Origin: Caldilineaceae bacterium
Lineage (GTDB): Bacteria > Chloroflexota > Anaerolineae > Caldilineales > Caldilineaceae
Direction: 5' to 3'
DNA: 64,000 nt
Assembly: GCA_958295845.1 (NCBI GenBank)
Contig: OY282376.1
Location: 4,911,022-4,975,021, forward strand
Made by a program: the position numbers and the translations under genes. The notes under the pieces are model-generated. The model was not told the DNA's origin and searched no databases. It saw only the letters and a list, made by a program, of their open reading frames with translations. This document shows, piece after piece, positions 1-8,064 of this stretch (its first letter is position 1; each line of letters opens with the position of its first letter).

Positions 1-1
1 G

Positions 2-397
2 TTCGGCGGGGGAGGCTTCTATATCTTTCTTATCCGCCAGTTCATTATGACCCTGCCGGTCGAGATGGAAGAGGCGGCCGTTGTGGACGGCGCTTCACGA
101 CTGCGCGTCTATCTTATGATTACGATGCCGCTGACCAAGCCTGCGATCGCGGCGGTGGGCGTTTTTTCCTTTATCCACCACTGGAACGACTTTATATCGC
201 CGCTGATCTTCACCAACCGGGAAGAGACGCGCACGTTGGCGTTGGGTCTGCGCTACTTCGGCGACGAGCAGTTCACCGAGTTCCGGCTCATCATGGCCGT
301 CGCCACGCTGATGCTTGTCCCCGTCCTCGTCGTCTTCTTCGCCGCCAACAAGTATTTCGTCTCCGGCGTCGCCCTCTCCGGCTTGGCCGGACGCTAG
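2..397 (+). CDS. Carbohydrate ABC transporter permease, MalG/UgpE family (5' end outside window)
   Basis: The window starts inside this gene: the frame is open from base 2, so the N-terminal part is missing. The product is an inner-membrane permease subunit of a sugar-type ABC importer. The visible part holds the EAA loop that docks to the ATPase (EEAAVVDGAS, then ITMPLTKPAI), preceded by the hydrophobic stretch FYIFLIRQFI. Two further hydrophobic segments and a short tail ending LAGR follow, as usual for the C-terminus of this family. The partner permease, ATPase and binding protein would lie upstream. The dioxygenase genes start about 100 bp downstream on the same strand, so the imported compound may be their substrate; that link is inference. 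Confidence 0.9.
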   Translation, partial: FGGGGFYIFLIRQFIMTLPVEMEEAAVVDGASRLRVYLMITMPLTKPAIAAVGVFSFIHHWNDFISPLIFTNREETRTLALGLRYFGDEQFTEFRLIMAVATLMLVPVLVVFFAANKYFVSGVALSGLAGR

Positions 398-497
398 AAT
401 AACTCCTGGTACGGCGTTTTCGATTCTGAGTGCCGTCTGCGGCAGCGGAACCGCCAATACCGAAATCCGACAACGAAAGTTTTCTGGAGTACACACT

Positions 498-1301
498 ATG
501 CAGAGTGCAAACGGAAACGAGGCGCCGACCGACCGCAGGGCGCTCACCGAAGAACAGATCAACCGCTTCTGGATCGACGGCTATCTGACGATTGGCAAGA
601 TCCTGGAAGATGACGAGATAGAGCTGTTGCGGCGGGAGTATGATCACGAGTTCGAGCGGGCGCGCAAGGGCCGCAATCCACGGTTCCGCAACCTGTCGAT
701 CGGCGATACCGACGACCTCGAGGCCAAGAACCAGGCCGAATCGCAGATGCTCCAGATCATGCAGATGTGCGAATACAACATCCACTTCCGCCGCCTGCTC
801 TACGACGACCGCATTCTGGATATGGTCGAAGACCTGATCGGACCCAACATCCAGCTTTTCCACGACCAGGCCCTCTTCAAGCCTGCCCACCACGGCGGGC
901 CGGTCCACTGGCACCAGGACAACGCCTACTGGAAGTGCAGCCCGCCCAATCTGGTCAGCTGCTGGCTGACGCTGGACGATGTGGACATTCACAACGGCGC
1001 CATGCAGTTCCTGCCGGGCACACATTTCCGCTCTGAAAATCACGACGAGGCGACGGACGAAAGCGTTCTGCTGGACATGGGTGACAAGGTCGAGCAGTCG
1101 AAAGCCGCGGTCATCGCGCTGCCAGCCGGCGGGGTGACGCTGCACCACTGCCAGACGTTGCACTACACCGCGCCCAACGTGACCGACCGCCAGCGCCGGG
1201 CCTTTGCCATCCACTTTATGAACCCTGGCACCAAGTCGCTGCGCGAAATGGAGTATCTGGAGGTGTCGTTCGAGCGGCCGATGCTGCGGATGCGGGTGTG
1301 A
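498..1301 (+). CDS. Phytanoyl-CoA dioxygenase family protein (copy 1)
   Basis: Non-haem Fe(II)/2-oxoglutarate-dependent oxygenase of the PhyH family, 267 aa, cytoplasmic. The metal-binding HxD is in WHQDNAYWK (about residue 135), and the distal His is in the C-terminal LHHCQTLHYTAPN segment, with Arg residues (DRQRRAFAIHF) placed to bind 2-oxoglutarate. The frame extends upstream, but the ATG at 498 follows CTGGAG at a workable distance and matches the start of the next paralogue. Compared with copy 2 it carries a short insert (DDLEAKNQAESQ) near residue 75. Bacterial members hydroxylate varied small molecules, so the substrate cannot be read from sequence. It lies in a run permease-PhyH-PhyH-PhyH. 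Confidence 0.9.
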   Translation: MQSANGNEAPTDRRALTEEQINRFWIDGYLTIGKILEDDEIELLRREYDHEFERARKGRNPRFRNLSIGDTDDLEAKNQAESQMLQIMQMCEYNIHFRRLLYDDRILDMVEDLIGPNIQLFHDQALFKPAHHGGPVHWHQDNAYWKCSPPNLVSCWLTLDDVDIHNGAMQFLPGTHFRSENHDEATDESVLLDMGDKVEQSKAAVIALPAGGVTLHHCQTLHYTAPNVTDRQRRAFAIHFMNPGTKSLREMEYLEVSFERPMLRMRV

Positions 1302-1379
1302 GGTCAGTTTTTAGTAGTCGGTTTCTGGTTTTTAGTCGTAGCGAGCGGCAGGGCAGGATCGATTTCCGGAGGACAGATA

Positions 1380-2150
1380 ATGCAGACCGCAAATGGGGAC
1401 AAAACAGCGGTCGAGCGCAAGGCGCTGACCGAAGACCAGGTCAACCGCTTCTGGACCGAGGGGTACCTGGGCATTGGCAAGATCCTGGAGAATGACGAAG
1501 TCGAGCTGTTGCGCCGGGAGTATGATCACGAGTTTGAACTGGCCAACAGCGGCCTTCATCCCAGGTTCCGCAGCCATGCCATCGGCGATACCAAGATGCT
1601 CCAGATCATGCAGATGTGCGAATACAACATCCATTTTCGCCGCCTGCTCTACGACGACCGCATCCTGGACATGGTCGAAGATCTGATTGGGCCGAACATC
1701 CAGCTGTTCCACGACCAGGCGCTTTTCAAACCGGCACGGCACGGCGGCCCCGCCCTCTGGCACCAGGACAACGCCTACTGGCGCTGCTCCCCGCCCAACC
1801 TGGTGAGTTGCTGGCTGACCCTGGACGACGTGGACGTGCATAACGGCGCGATGCAGTTCCTGCCGGGGACGCACTTCCACGCCGAGGACCACGAGCGGCT
1901 GGCCGACAACAGCGCCCTGCTCGATTTAGGGGACAAGGTCGACGACTCGAACGCGGTCGTTGTCCCCCTGCCGGCCGGTGGGGTGACGCTGCACCACTGC
2001 CAGACCCTGCACCACACCGCGCCCAACAAGACCGACCGCCAGCGCCGGGCCTTCGCCATCCACTTCATGAACCCCGGCACCAGATCGCTGCGCGATATGA
2101 AGTATCTGGATGTATCCTTCGAGCAACCGATGCTGCGGATGCGAGTGTGA
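1380..2150 (+). CDS. Phytanoyl-CoA dioxygenase family protein (copy 2)
   Basis: A 256-aa close paralogue of the preceding gene, nearly collinear with it and evidently a tandem duplicate. The Fe-binding HxD is in WHQDNAYWR and the distal His in LHHCQTLHHTAPN, so the catalytic set looks intact. The start is set by a strong ribosome binding site (GGAGGACA) just before the ATG. The 78-bp gap from copy 1 holds a TTTTTAGT-type tract. Both copies share the C-terminal end PMLRMRV. The two enzymes may act on related substrates, or one may be free to diverge; sequence alone cannot decide. Confidence 0.9.
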   Translation: MQTANGDKTAVERKALTEDQVNRFWTEGYLGIGKILENDEVELLRREYDHEFELANSGLHPRFRSHAIGDTKMLQIMQMCEYNIHFRRLLYDDRILDMVEDLIGPNIQLFHDQALFKPARHGGPALWHQDNAYWRCSPPNLVSCWLTLDDVDVHNGAMQFLPGTHFHAEDHERLADNSALLDLGDKVDDSNAVVVPLPAGGVTLHHCQTLHHTAPNKTDRQRRAFAIHFMNPGTRSLRDMKYLDVSFEQPMLRMRV

Positions 2151-2295
2151 GGTCAATTCTTAGTAACTGGTGACAACAAGCGGCCTCGACGCGGCTCGGC
2201 CTGACGGGGCAGACGAATTGGATCAAAGTGTTGACGCTGGGCGCGGCGAAGGGATAGGTCCCGCTGCCGCCTGACAACGTGGAGAGACAAGAGAT

Positions 2296-3189
2296 ATGAA
2301 GGAGATGACTGCCACTCAGACGCCGACAATCGTCGCCGGCGTCAACATTGATGAGCTGATCACCCCTGACGTACTCGCAGAGTACCGCGAACGCGGCTAT
2401 TGGGTCAGCCCCAAGCTGTACAACGATGAACAGATCGCCGAAATGCGCGCGGCGCAGCAGCGCATGTGGGACGGCGAACACGATTCCGAGATTCCGTCCC
2501 AGTACGGTGCCCGCGCGGTCGAGCCGGGCTCGCCAGACGTACGCCAGCAGTGCAACGCGTTCTGGCTGAGCAATGCGATCCGCAATGTGACCACGAGCCC
2601 GCTGCTCGGCGCCATCGGCGCGCGCTTTATGGGCGTCGACACGGTGCGCCTGTGGCATGACCAGGCCGTCTACAAGCCGGGCATCGGCCCCGACGGCAAG
2701 GACGAGACGGCCGGCAACATCGGCTGGCACCAGGACTACGGCCACTGGAAGTCGTCGAGCACGTCGAATATGTGTACGGCCTGGATCGCGCTGCAGGACA
2801 CCGACCTGCAGAACGGCGGCATGCGCACGATCGTCGGTTCGCACAAATGGGGACTGCTGGAGGACAGCGACACGTTCGGCCACAAGGACCTGGACGGCCT
2901 GCAGGACCGCTTTGCCAACCAGGACATCAGCGGCGACTGGCTGGACGAACCGTGCATCATGCAGGCGGGCCAGGTGAGCTTCCACCACGCGCTGACGCTG
3001 CACGGCTCCGGCCCCAACCTGACCTGGGAGCCGCGCATGTGCCTGATCTCACATATGATGCCGGGCGACACCAGCTATCTGCCCGGGCAGCAGCAGCATC
3101 CCAACCTGGTCTTCCTGGGCCCGAACGCGCAGAAGGGAGCGCCCTTCGCGGGGCCGTACTGGCCGCAGATGTGGCCGGTGGGCGAGTAA
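2296..3189 (+). CDS. Phytanoyl-CoA dioxygenase family protein (copy 3, divergent)
   Basis: A 297-aa member of the same Fe(II)/2-oxoglutarate oxygenase family, clearly more distant from the two upstream copies. The metal site HxD is in GWHQDYGHWK (near residue 150), followed by the family signature DLQNGGMRTIVGSHKWG, and the distal His is in FHHALTLHGSGPN. The first ATG at 2296 follows a purine-rich stretch (GGAGAGACAAGAG); an internal ATG at 2305 is also possible. A strong terminator directly downstream marks the end of this transcription unit. Clusters of several PhyH enzymes beside sugar-type transporters suggest catabolism or modification of imported natural products (inference). Confidence 0.9.
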   Translation: MKEMTATQTPTIVAGVNIDELITPDVLAEYRERGYWVSPKLYNDEQIAEMRAAQQRMWDGEHDSEIPSQYGARAVEPGSPDVRQQCNAFWLSNAIRNVTTSPLLGAIGARFMGVDTVRLWHDQAVYKPGIGPDGKDETAGNIGWHQDYGHWKSSSTSNMCTAWIALQDTDLQNGGMRTIVGSHKWGLLEDSDTFGHKDLDGLQDRFANQDISGDWLDEPCIMQAGQVSFHHALTLHGSGPNLTWEPRMCLISHMMPGDTSYLPGQQQHPNLVFLGPNAQKGAPFAGPYWPQMWPVGE

Positions 3190-3230
3190 AGAGAAGTGAT
3201 GAGAAATTGAACGGCTAGGAAACAGCATAG

Positions 3231-3267
3231 AGGAGTGAGGAGAGAGTCCCTCACTCCTCCTTTTTTA
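3231..3267 (+). terminator. Rho-independent terminator after the dioxygenase cluster
   Basis: A perfect 10-bp stem (AGGAGTGAGG with CCTCACTCCT) and an 8-base loop are followed by CC and six T on the + strand. No T-run follows on the other strand, so it serves the + strand genes. It touches the stop codon of the convergent oxidoreductase. Confidence 0.9.
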
Positions 3268-4263
3268 TTCCTTGATTTCGCCGGTGGCGCGCAGGAGAGT
3301 CTCTTGCACGAGGAGCTCGTGTGAGTACGGGCGGGCAGCCGGCTGTTTCCCCTGGATGGTTTTCAGAAAATCAATTAGTTCCAGGTCGTACAGCCCCTGG
3401 CGCGTCTGGACCTGAATGGGGACCATCGTATCCCCCTCATCGTAGCCGCCCTGCGCTTCGGTCAGGCAGAGCCGGATCTCCGTGGCCGGTTCGAGCGGTT
3501 CCATGATGGCGCTGCCGCGGCTGCCGTAGACCTCGAAGCGCCGCGCCGCGGGTCGCGTCTCCATGGCCGAGGTATCGACCAGCGCCATCGCGCTTTCGTA
3601 TTCGAAGACGCCAAGGGTGTTGTCGGGACATTCTTCGACCAGGCCGGTCTCGTTGCGCAGAAATGCGGTCACCCTTTGCGGCCGGCCCAGCAGCCAGACG
3701 ACCTGATCGAGCATGTGGCAGCCGAGCTCGTAGAAGACGCCGCCAAGATGACGGCTGACGTCGCGACGCGCCTGTTCGTTCATCGCCGTGCCGATGCGGG
3801 TGCGCAGCGCGAAAATATCCCCCAGAAAACCGGACTTCACCCACTCGTCGATCTGCTGGAAGCCGGCGTGATAGCGGAACATATAGCCCATCTGGACGGT
3901 CAGCCCCTGCTTCTCAGCCGCGGCGATGGTGCGTTGCCACTGGGCCCAGTCGTCGCCGGCCGGCTTGTCGTACCAGACATGCTTGCCCGCCTGCACGCAG
4001 CGCTCGGTCTGGTCGAGGCCGTGATGCGTGGGGCCTTCCGACGCCACCATAACGATGCTGTCGTCGTCGAGCATTTCGCTCTCGCTGCCGAACCAGTTGA
4101 CGTTCTGGTAGGGGCCGTCGGCCGCGGCCATGACCCGGCGCCGCTCTTCATCGGGCTCGAGAACGCCGGCCAGCTCGACGTTGGGATTGTCGATGATGGC
4201 GCGCAGCTTGCCCGCGGCGTGGGCGTGCTTGGTTCCGTATTGGGCTACACGAACTGCTGTCAT
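3265..4263 (-). CDS. Gfo/Idh/MocA family oxidoreductase (atypical nucleotide-binding motif)
   Basis: A 332-aa NAD(P)-dependent oxidoreductase of the Gfo/Idh/MocA family, which typically oxidises or reduces sugars and inositols. The N-terminal Rossmann strand (VRVAQYGTKHAHAAGK) lacks the usual GxGxxG. The family lysine motif is present as WYDKPAG (near residue 97), and the C-terminal substrate domain follows with GGVFYELGCHMLD, whose Asp/His positions match the catalytic region. The start follows AGGAG at good spacing. It is convergent with the dioxygenases and parallel to a second family member upstream. The changed glycine motif may alter cofactor use, but many sugar-utilisation relatives share this GTKHAH form. 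Confidence 0.88.
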   Translation of the reverse strand: MTAVRVAQYGTKHAHAAGKLRAIIDNPNVELAGVLEPDEERRRVMAAADGPYQNVNWFGSESEMLDDDSIVMVASEGPTHHGLDQTERCVQAGKHVWYDKPAGDDWAQWQRTIAAAEKQGLTVQMGYMFRYHAGFQQIDEWVKSGFLGDIFALRTRIGTAMNEQARRDVSRHLGGVFYELGCHMLDQVVWLLGRPQRVTAFLRNETGLVEECPDNTLGVFEYESAMALVDTSAMETRPAARRFEVYGSRGSAIMEPLEPATEIRLCLTEAQGGYDEGDTMVPIQVQTRQGLYDLELIDFLKTIQGKQPAARPYSHELLVQETLLRATGEIKE

Positions 4264-4284
4264 GTTTGTGGCTCCTGCTTTGAT

Positions 4285-4375
4285 GAATGCGCTACCGCTT
4301 CGCTTTTTGAGCGCTGGTGAATGCGCTGCCGTTTCGCCATTTGGGCGCCAGTCTTGAATGCGCTACCGGTTCGCT
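4285..4375. repeat. Three copies of a ~35-bp repeat between the two oxidoreductases
   Basis: The motif GAATGCGCTaCCGcTTCGC starts at 4285, 4319 and 4356, spaced 34 and 37 bp. The third copy runs into the stop region of the upstream oxidoreductase, so that gene's last codons were probably supplied or reshaped by the repeat. Confidence 0.75.
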
Positions 4376-5391
4376 ATCTGGGGCGGCAATTCAACTTTCT
4401 GCGGCTTTCCGGTGTGGACCGACTCAATGAGATTTTCGACGACCAGTGTGGCGACGATGCCGGGATAGGCCGGCACGTAGGGTTCCGTATCGTTGCGGAT
4501 GGCATCGACCAGCAGGGGCATGCGGTCGATAAAAGGCGGAGAGAACGACTCGGTGGTCAGTTCGCCGCTGACGGGATCGGGCGTGGTGATGGTAGCGCGG
4601 CTGAAATGTTCGTCGAGAACCGCGCTCTGCTGGCCGTCGTTAAAGGTGAAGAACCACTTGGTGAGCTTCTCGCTGAAGCCGGCGTCGCTCATCAGATAGG
4701 TGGCGACCGAACCGTTGGCGAAGCGGATGGTGGCGGCCACGGTATCGATGATCTCGGGCGAGGCGAGCTGGCCGGGATGGGTGACCTGGCCGCCGGTGGC
4801 GGAAATCTCGGCCGGCGGCGAGTCGTGCATCCAGCAGACCAGGTCGGCCAGGTGAACGCCGACATCGAAGAGGGGGCCGCCGCCGATGCCCGGCAGCCAC
4901 TGCCAGCGCGTGAGGTCTTCACGCCCGAGCATGACCTGCGCGTGGCTCACCATGGCCGGTTGGATGCGGCTCTTGATGGCGCGCGCGGCCCCGGAGAAAC
5001 GGATGGAGAAGTTGATCATCAGCTTCTTGCCTGCCGCCTGCATCGCTTCGTAGATGCGCAGACAGTCTGCCGTGGTCATGGCCATCGGCTTTTCGAGGTA
5101 GACGTGTTTGCCGGCCGCCAACGCGGCCAGGGCCAGCTCCGCGTGGGTGCCGTGCGTGGTGGCGATGGTGACGATCTCGATACTGTCGTCGGCCAAGACG
5201 CGGTCCACGTCCGTCGTGTAGTAGCGCCCTTCGAACTGTTCGTAGTAGCTGCTGGCGGCCTCTTCATTGATGTCGCAAAAAGCGTGCACGTCGATATCCG
5301 ATGTCCCGACGGCCCACCGGGAATGACTCCTGCCGACGCTGCCGCAACCGATAAGGGCCCAGCCAAAGGGCTGCTCGTGTGAACTGGTCAT
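4363..5391 (-). CDS. Gfo/Idh/MocA family oxidoreductase (canonical)
   Basis: A 342-aa NAD(P)-dependent oxidoreductase. The Rossmann motif is canonical (ALIGCGSVGRSH), the family motif is HVYLEKPMA (near residue 95), and the C-terminal sheet domain holds GGGPLFDVGVHLADLV with the expected Asp and His. I chose the ATG at 5391 because the ribosome binding site AAGGAG lies between it and an in-frame ATG seven codons upstream (5412). It precedes the atypical family member on the same strand with about 100 bp between, so the two are probably co-transcribed and may act in one sugar pathway. The physiological substrate is unknown. Confidence 0.9.
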   Translation of the reverse strand: MTSSHEQPFGWALIGCGSVGRSHSRWAVGTSDIDVHAFCDINEEAASSYYEQFEGRYYTTDVDRVLADDSIEIVTIATTHGTHAELALAALAAGKHVYLEKPMAMTTADCLRIYEAMQAAGKKLMINFSIRFSGAARAIKSRIQPAMVSHAQVMLGREDLTRWQWLPGIGGGPLFDVGVHLADLVCWMHDSPPAEISATGGQVTHPGQLASPEIIDTVAATIRFANGSVATYLMSDAGFSEKLTKWFFTFNDGQQSAVLDEHFSRATITTPDPVSGELTTESFSPPFIDRMPLLVDAIRNDTEPYVPAYPGIVATLVVENLIESVHTGKPQKVELPPQIANR

Positions 5392-5530
5392 GCTGCCTTT
5401 CTCCTTCTGCATTTACGCGCGCACGCGGTTGTGTTGGCTGTGTGAACGACCTGGAGAGATGTGTGTACTGGACAGAAATAATTGTGCGGTATTTGATAAG
5501 TAAAGACAAGTCGCCTGAAGGACACGAGCG

Positions 5531-5650
5531 CATCCCAAAACGGGGATAAACTCTCCCATACCACTGATATCGACCAGACCGCATCCAGTCCTCTCATCCA
5601 TCTTCGAAAAGTCGCCTATCTACTGACCACTGACCACCGACCCCTGACCA
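5531..5650. repeat. Dispersed repeat, copy A (partner at 7004-7125)
   Basis: The stretch from GCATCCCAAAACGGGG through a CATACCACTGATATCGACC-like segment to the CTGACCACTGACC heptamers recurs in the same orientation at 7004-7125, and a fragment lies inverted near 61730. The two larger copies bracket the orphan antitoxin at 6479. Apart from this and the following repeats, 5392-6478 holds no gene I can support. Confidence 0.6.
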
Positions 5651-5658
5651 CTGCAGTT

Positions 5659-5786
5659 CTGGGCGTTCGGGCCTTCGGCCCTCTCTTGTGCGGGGGCTGC
5701 GCCCCCGCAACGCCCCGCCCTTACTAGACCACCGTGCTGGCTATTCACGATCATCGTGTCTAGAGAAAAGTGCTTAGCCAACAGTA
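5659..5786 (-). repeat. Cloverleaf-type dispersed element (full copy, minus orientation)
   Basis: Inverse copy of the element also found at 37385-37500 and 58942-59056. Its conserved half has outer arms GGGCGTT/AACGCCC enclosing two hairpins: a G-rich/C-rich hairpin around CGCAG and GGGCC-GAA-GGCCC. Its other half carries CACTGTTGGCTA and a GCACGGTGG segment. Confidence 0.75.
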
Positions 5787-5800
5787 TTCCCTCCAGACCC

Positions 5801-6260
5801 TCCCGTAGGGGCAGGCCCCCTGTCAACACTGTGCCTGCCCTCCCCGCCACCCACAATGTCTTCCCCATCCCCTCAACCGGCCCCGTAGGGGCAGGCCTTG
5901 TGCCTGCCCTCCCCCGCCTCCCACAGTGTCTTCGCCATCCCTCAACCGGTCCCGTAGGGGCAGGCCTTGTGCCTGCCCTCCCCCGCCACCCACAGAGTCT
6001 TCGCCATCCCTCAACCGCTCCCGTAGGGGCAGGCCTTGTGCCTGCCCTCCCCCGCCACCCACAGTGTCTTCGCCATCCCCTCAACCGGTCCTGTAGGGGC
6101 AGGCCTTGTGCCTGCCCTCCCCCGCCACTCACAGTGTCTTCGCCATCCCCTCAACCGGTCCCGTAGGGGCAGGCCTTGTGCCTGCCCTCCCCCGCCACCC
6201 ACAGAGTCTTCGCCATCCCCTCAACCGGTCCCGTAGGGGCAGGCCTTGTGCCTGCCCTGC
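5801..6260. repeat. Seven-copy ~70-bp tandem array with GGGGCAGGC hairpins
   Basis: The motif CGTAGGGGCAGGC starts at about 5804, 5884, 5953, 6022, 6092, 6162 and 6232, spacing 80, 69, 69, 70, 70 and 70. Each unit holds an inverted repeat GGGCAGGC-CTTGT-GCCTGCCC plus a spacer ending in TCAACCGGT. Units are too alike for CRISPR spacers. Open frames here are repeat translations. Confidence 0.92.
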
Positions 6261-6410
6261 GCCGCCCCAAGAGCCGGCAAACAGTTCCAGCCCCCGCCGG
6301 CACAGTCTCCCCGCCAGACCACTCCAACCCCAAACCTGAGAAGCCCCCGAAGGACAGGATAAATCCCGGCAATAGTAAGCCAAATTGACGGCCTTCTTTC
6401 GACCGAAAAG

Positions 6411-6440
6411 AAAAAAGCCCCCGCTGTCAAAGAGGCAGGG
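6411..6440 (-). terminator. Probable terminator for the orphan antitoxin
   Basis: On the minus strand CCCTGC pairs with GCGGGG around a 10-base loop, followed by GGC and a run of six T. It lies about 40 bp beyond the antitoxin stop. Confidence 0.55.
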
Positions 6441-6478
6441 ACGTTTCTGCATACAACAGAGAGAACGCCAAGAGACGA

Positions 6479-6760
6479 TTAACCGCCCGCTGTAATGGCA
6501 AGCCGGATGTTCAGGGCTTCCAGAATCTTAAACAGCGTGTCAATCCGGGGGTTGCCTTCTTCCGAGAGCGCCCGGTAAAGCGACTGTCGCCCCACACCAC
6601 TCACTTCGGAAACTGAGGACATCCCTTTGGCGCGTGCTACATTGCCCAGGGCTTTGGCAAAGTACTTTGGGTCGTTTTCCGCCAGCGCCGCGTTCAGGTA
6701 TTCGACTAACGCCTCATCGCTGTCCAGGAAATCGATTACGTCAAGCTTCTTGAGTGTCAT
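6479..6760 (-). CDS. Orphan HigA2-type antitoxin (XRE/HTH)
   Basis: A 93-aa helix-turn-helix protein of the addiction-module antidote family. The N-terminal segment LDVIDFLDSDEALVEYLNA is followed by an XRE-type HTH (SEVSGVGRQSLYRALS, residues 51-66) and the end PRIDTLFKILEALNIRL. It is roughly 85% identical to the antitoxin at 9926-10207, but no toxin gene precedes it here. The ATG at 6760 is chosen because it aligns with that paralogue; an in-frame GTG lies five codons upstream. Without a toxin it may act as an anti-addiction factor or a free repressor. It sits between two copies of a dispersed repeat. Confidence 0.85.
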   Translation of the reverse strand: MTLKKLDVIDFLDSDEALVEYLNAALAENDPKYFAKALGNVARAKGMSSVSEVSGVGRQSLYRALSEEGNPRIDTLFKILEALNIRLAITAGG

Positions 6761-7003
6761 CGCTGAATTGGGCACTTTTCGGGTTCATGGGGAATGTAAA
6801 TGGTCACCGATGAATGATCATCTGGAACGTCAGTCGTTCCTGATTCATCTGTGTAACAGAAATCCGCGGGCATCCCTGGCAAAAGAAAAGCGACTAGGTT
6901 CGGGGGATAGGCCCCGATAAGAGACGCTTGGCGACTCTTCCCAGACGCACCCGAATCATACCACTGGAACCGGTGATGCCAAGAGTTTTCGGGTGGAGGG
7001 TCA

Positions 7004-7125
7004 TCCCAAAATGAGGGTGAAGTCTCTTATTCCTATGGTATCGACTAGACCATATCCAGACCTCACATCCATCCCCGATAGATCGCCTACCTACTGACCA
7101 CCGACCCCTGACCACTGCAGTACTG
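7004..7125. repeat. Dispersed repeat, copy B
   Basis: Same-orientation, diverged copy of 5531-5650 (CATCCCAAAATGAGGG, then a GGTATCGACTAGACC-like part, then ACTGACCACCGACC). The rest of 6761-7270 shows no supportable gene. Confidence 0.6.
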
Positions 7126-7270
7126 GGCGTTTGTCTGAACTGTGACTGTTCGGATTTAAGGGTTGGACAGGATTGTAGACAACGGAATGATTCCCACGCG
7201 GTAGACCATTTTTCGTCGGACAAAAGGCCATATTGCAAAGGCCCGACATATTGGGATCCACGCGCGCAAT

Positions 7271-7729
7271 CTACTTTTTACTTTTCTGACCCGATCTGTA
7301 GGACTCGGTCTCGTCAACAAACTTGTCGAGGGGTGTCAGCGCGGCGACTTCGGCGACCAGGTCGAGCGGCAGGTCTTCGAGCTTACGAAAACGAACGCAG
7401 GATTTGCCCATGTTCATCTTCTTGCCGCTGGCGAGATAGCGCTCCTTGAACCAGTCCGACAGCGATTCGTCGGTGTAAACGGAGGTCAGATAGAGGGACA
7501 TGTACTGCTTCTGTGAAGCGAGGGCGATGTACATCAGCCGCTGGCCGTTATAGGTCTCGGGGACCACGCTGCTTGGCACGACGTAGGAGATCATGCCGTA
7601 CTGCATGACTTCCTCGTAACCGTCGGGCAGGTTGTCGAGGATAACGCTGCGCACGGCGGAGATGGCCTCGCGCCTGGTGGGGTCTAATTCCGACAGGTAT
7701 TCGTCCGGGGTTTTGGCGTCGCTCTGCAT
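7271..7729 (-). CDS. DUF1801 (YdhG-like) family protein
   Basis: A 152-aa cytoplasmic protein with the DUF1801/YdhG fold: TPDEYLSELDPTRREAISA near the start, then GYEEVMQYGMISYVV, and C-terminal KSCVRFRKLEDLPLDLVAE. The molecular function of the family is not firmly established; members are small stand-alone proteins sometimes linked to metal or iron metabolism. The frame stays open far upstream through heptamer repeats, but the ATG at 7729 has an excellent ribosome binding site (GGAGGAAATCC), which fixes the start. The C-terminus is Lys/Ser-rich. There is no clear operon partner. Confidence 0.85.
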   Translation of the reverse strand: MQSDAKTPDEYLSELDPTRREAISAVRSVILDNLPDGYEEVMQYGMISYVVPSSVVPETYNGQRLMYIALASQKQYMSLYLTSVYTDESLSDWFKERYLASGKKMNMGKSCVRFRKLEDLPLDLVAEVAALTPLDKFVDETESYRSGQKSKK

Positions 7730-7830
7730 GATTGGATTTCCTCCAGGAAAGTTTTCAGTCTCTATCCCTCTGGCAACAAAAGAGCCATAACCATTTCGCG
7801 GGCCAGTTTGGAACGGCACCGTTGTCCCTA

Positions 7831-7875
7831 ACCACTGACCACTGACCACTGACCACTGACCACTGACCACTGACC
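7831..7875. repeat. Heptanucleotide tract (ACCACTG)n
   Basis: About six units of period 7, the reverse complement of the (CAGTGGT)n tract at 35068-35156. It fills the upstream gap of the DUF1801 gene; 7730-8064 otherwise shows nothing genic. Confidence 0.9.
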
Positions 7876-8064
7876 TTTGACCATTGCCGTTCCTCCATTT
7901 TAACAGGGGGCAGGTGGGGGGCAAGTCGGATGGAGTGCGGATCATATGCTGGGCGTGCAGGGCCGATTTCAATGGTTTGTTGTGGCGGCGGCAAGCGGTT
8001 ACAGTTGGTCATCCACGAAGGGCACGAAGTCAGATGAAGAAAGCCGAGGGTTGGAGGGAGAGCC

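Noticed and set aside
5801-6260. CRISPR-like array or proline-rich coding region
   Set aside because: Unit interiors are near-identical and frames on both strands are translations of the repeat.
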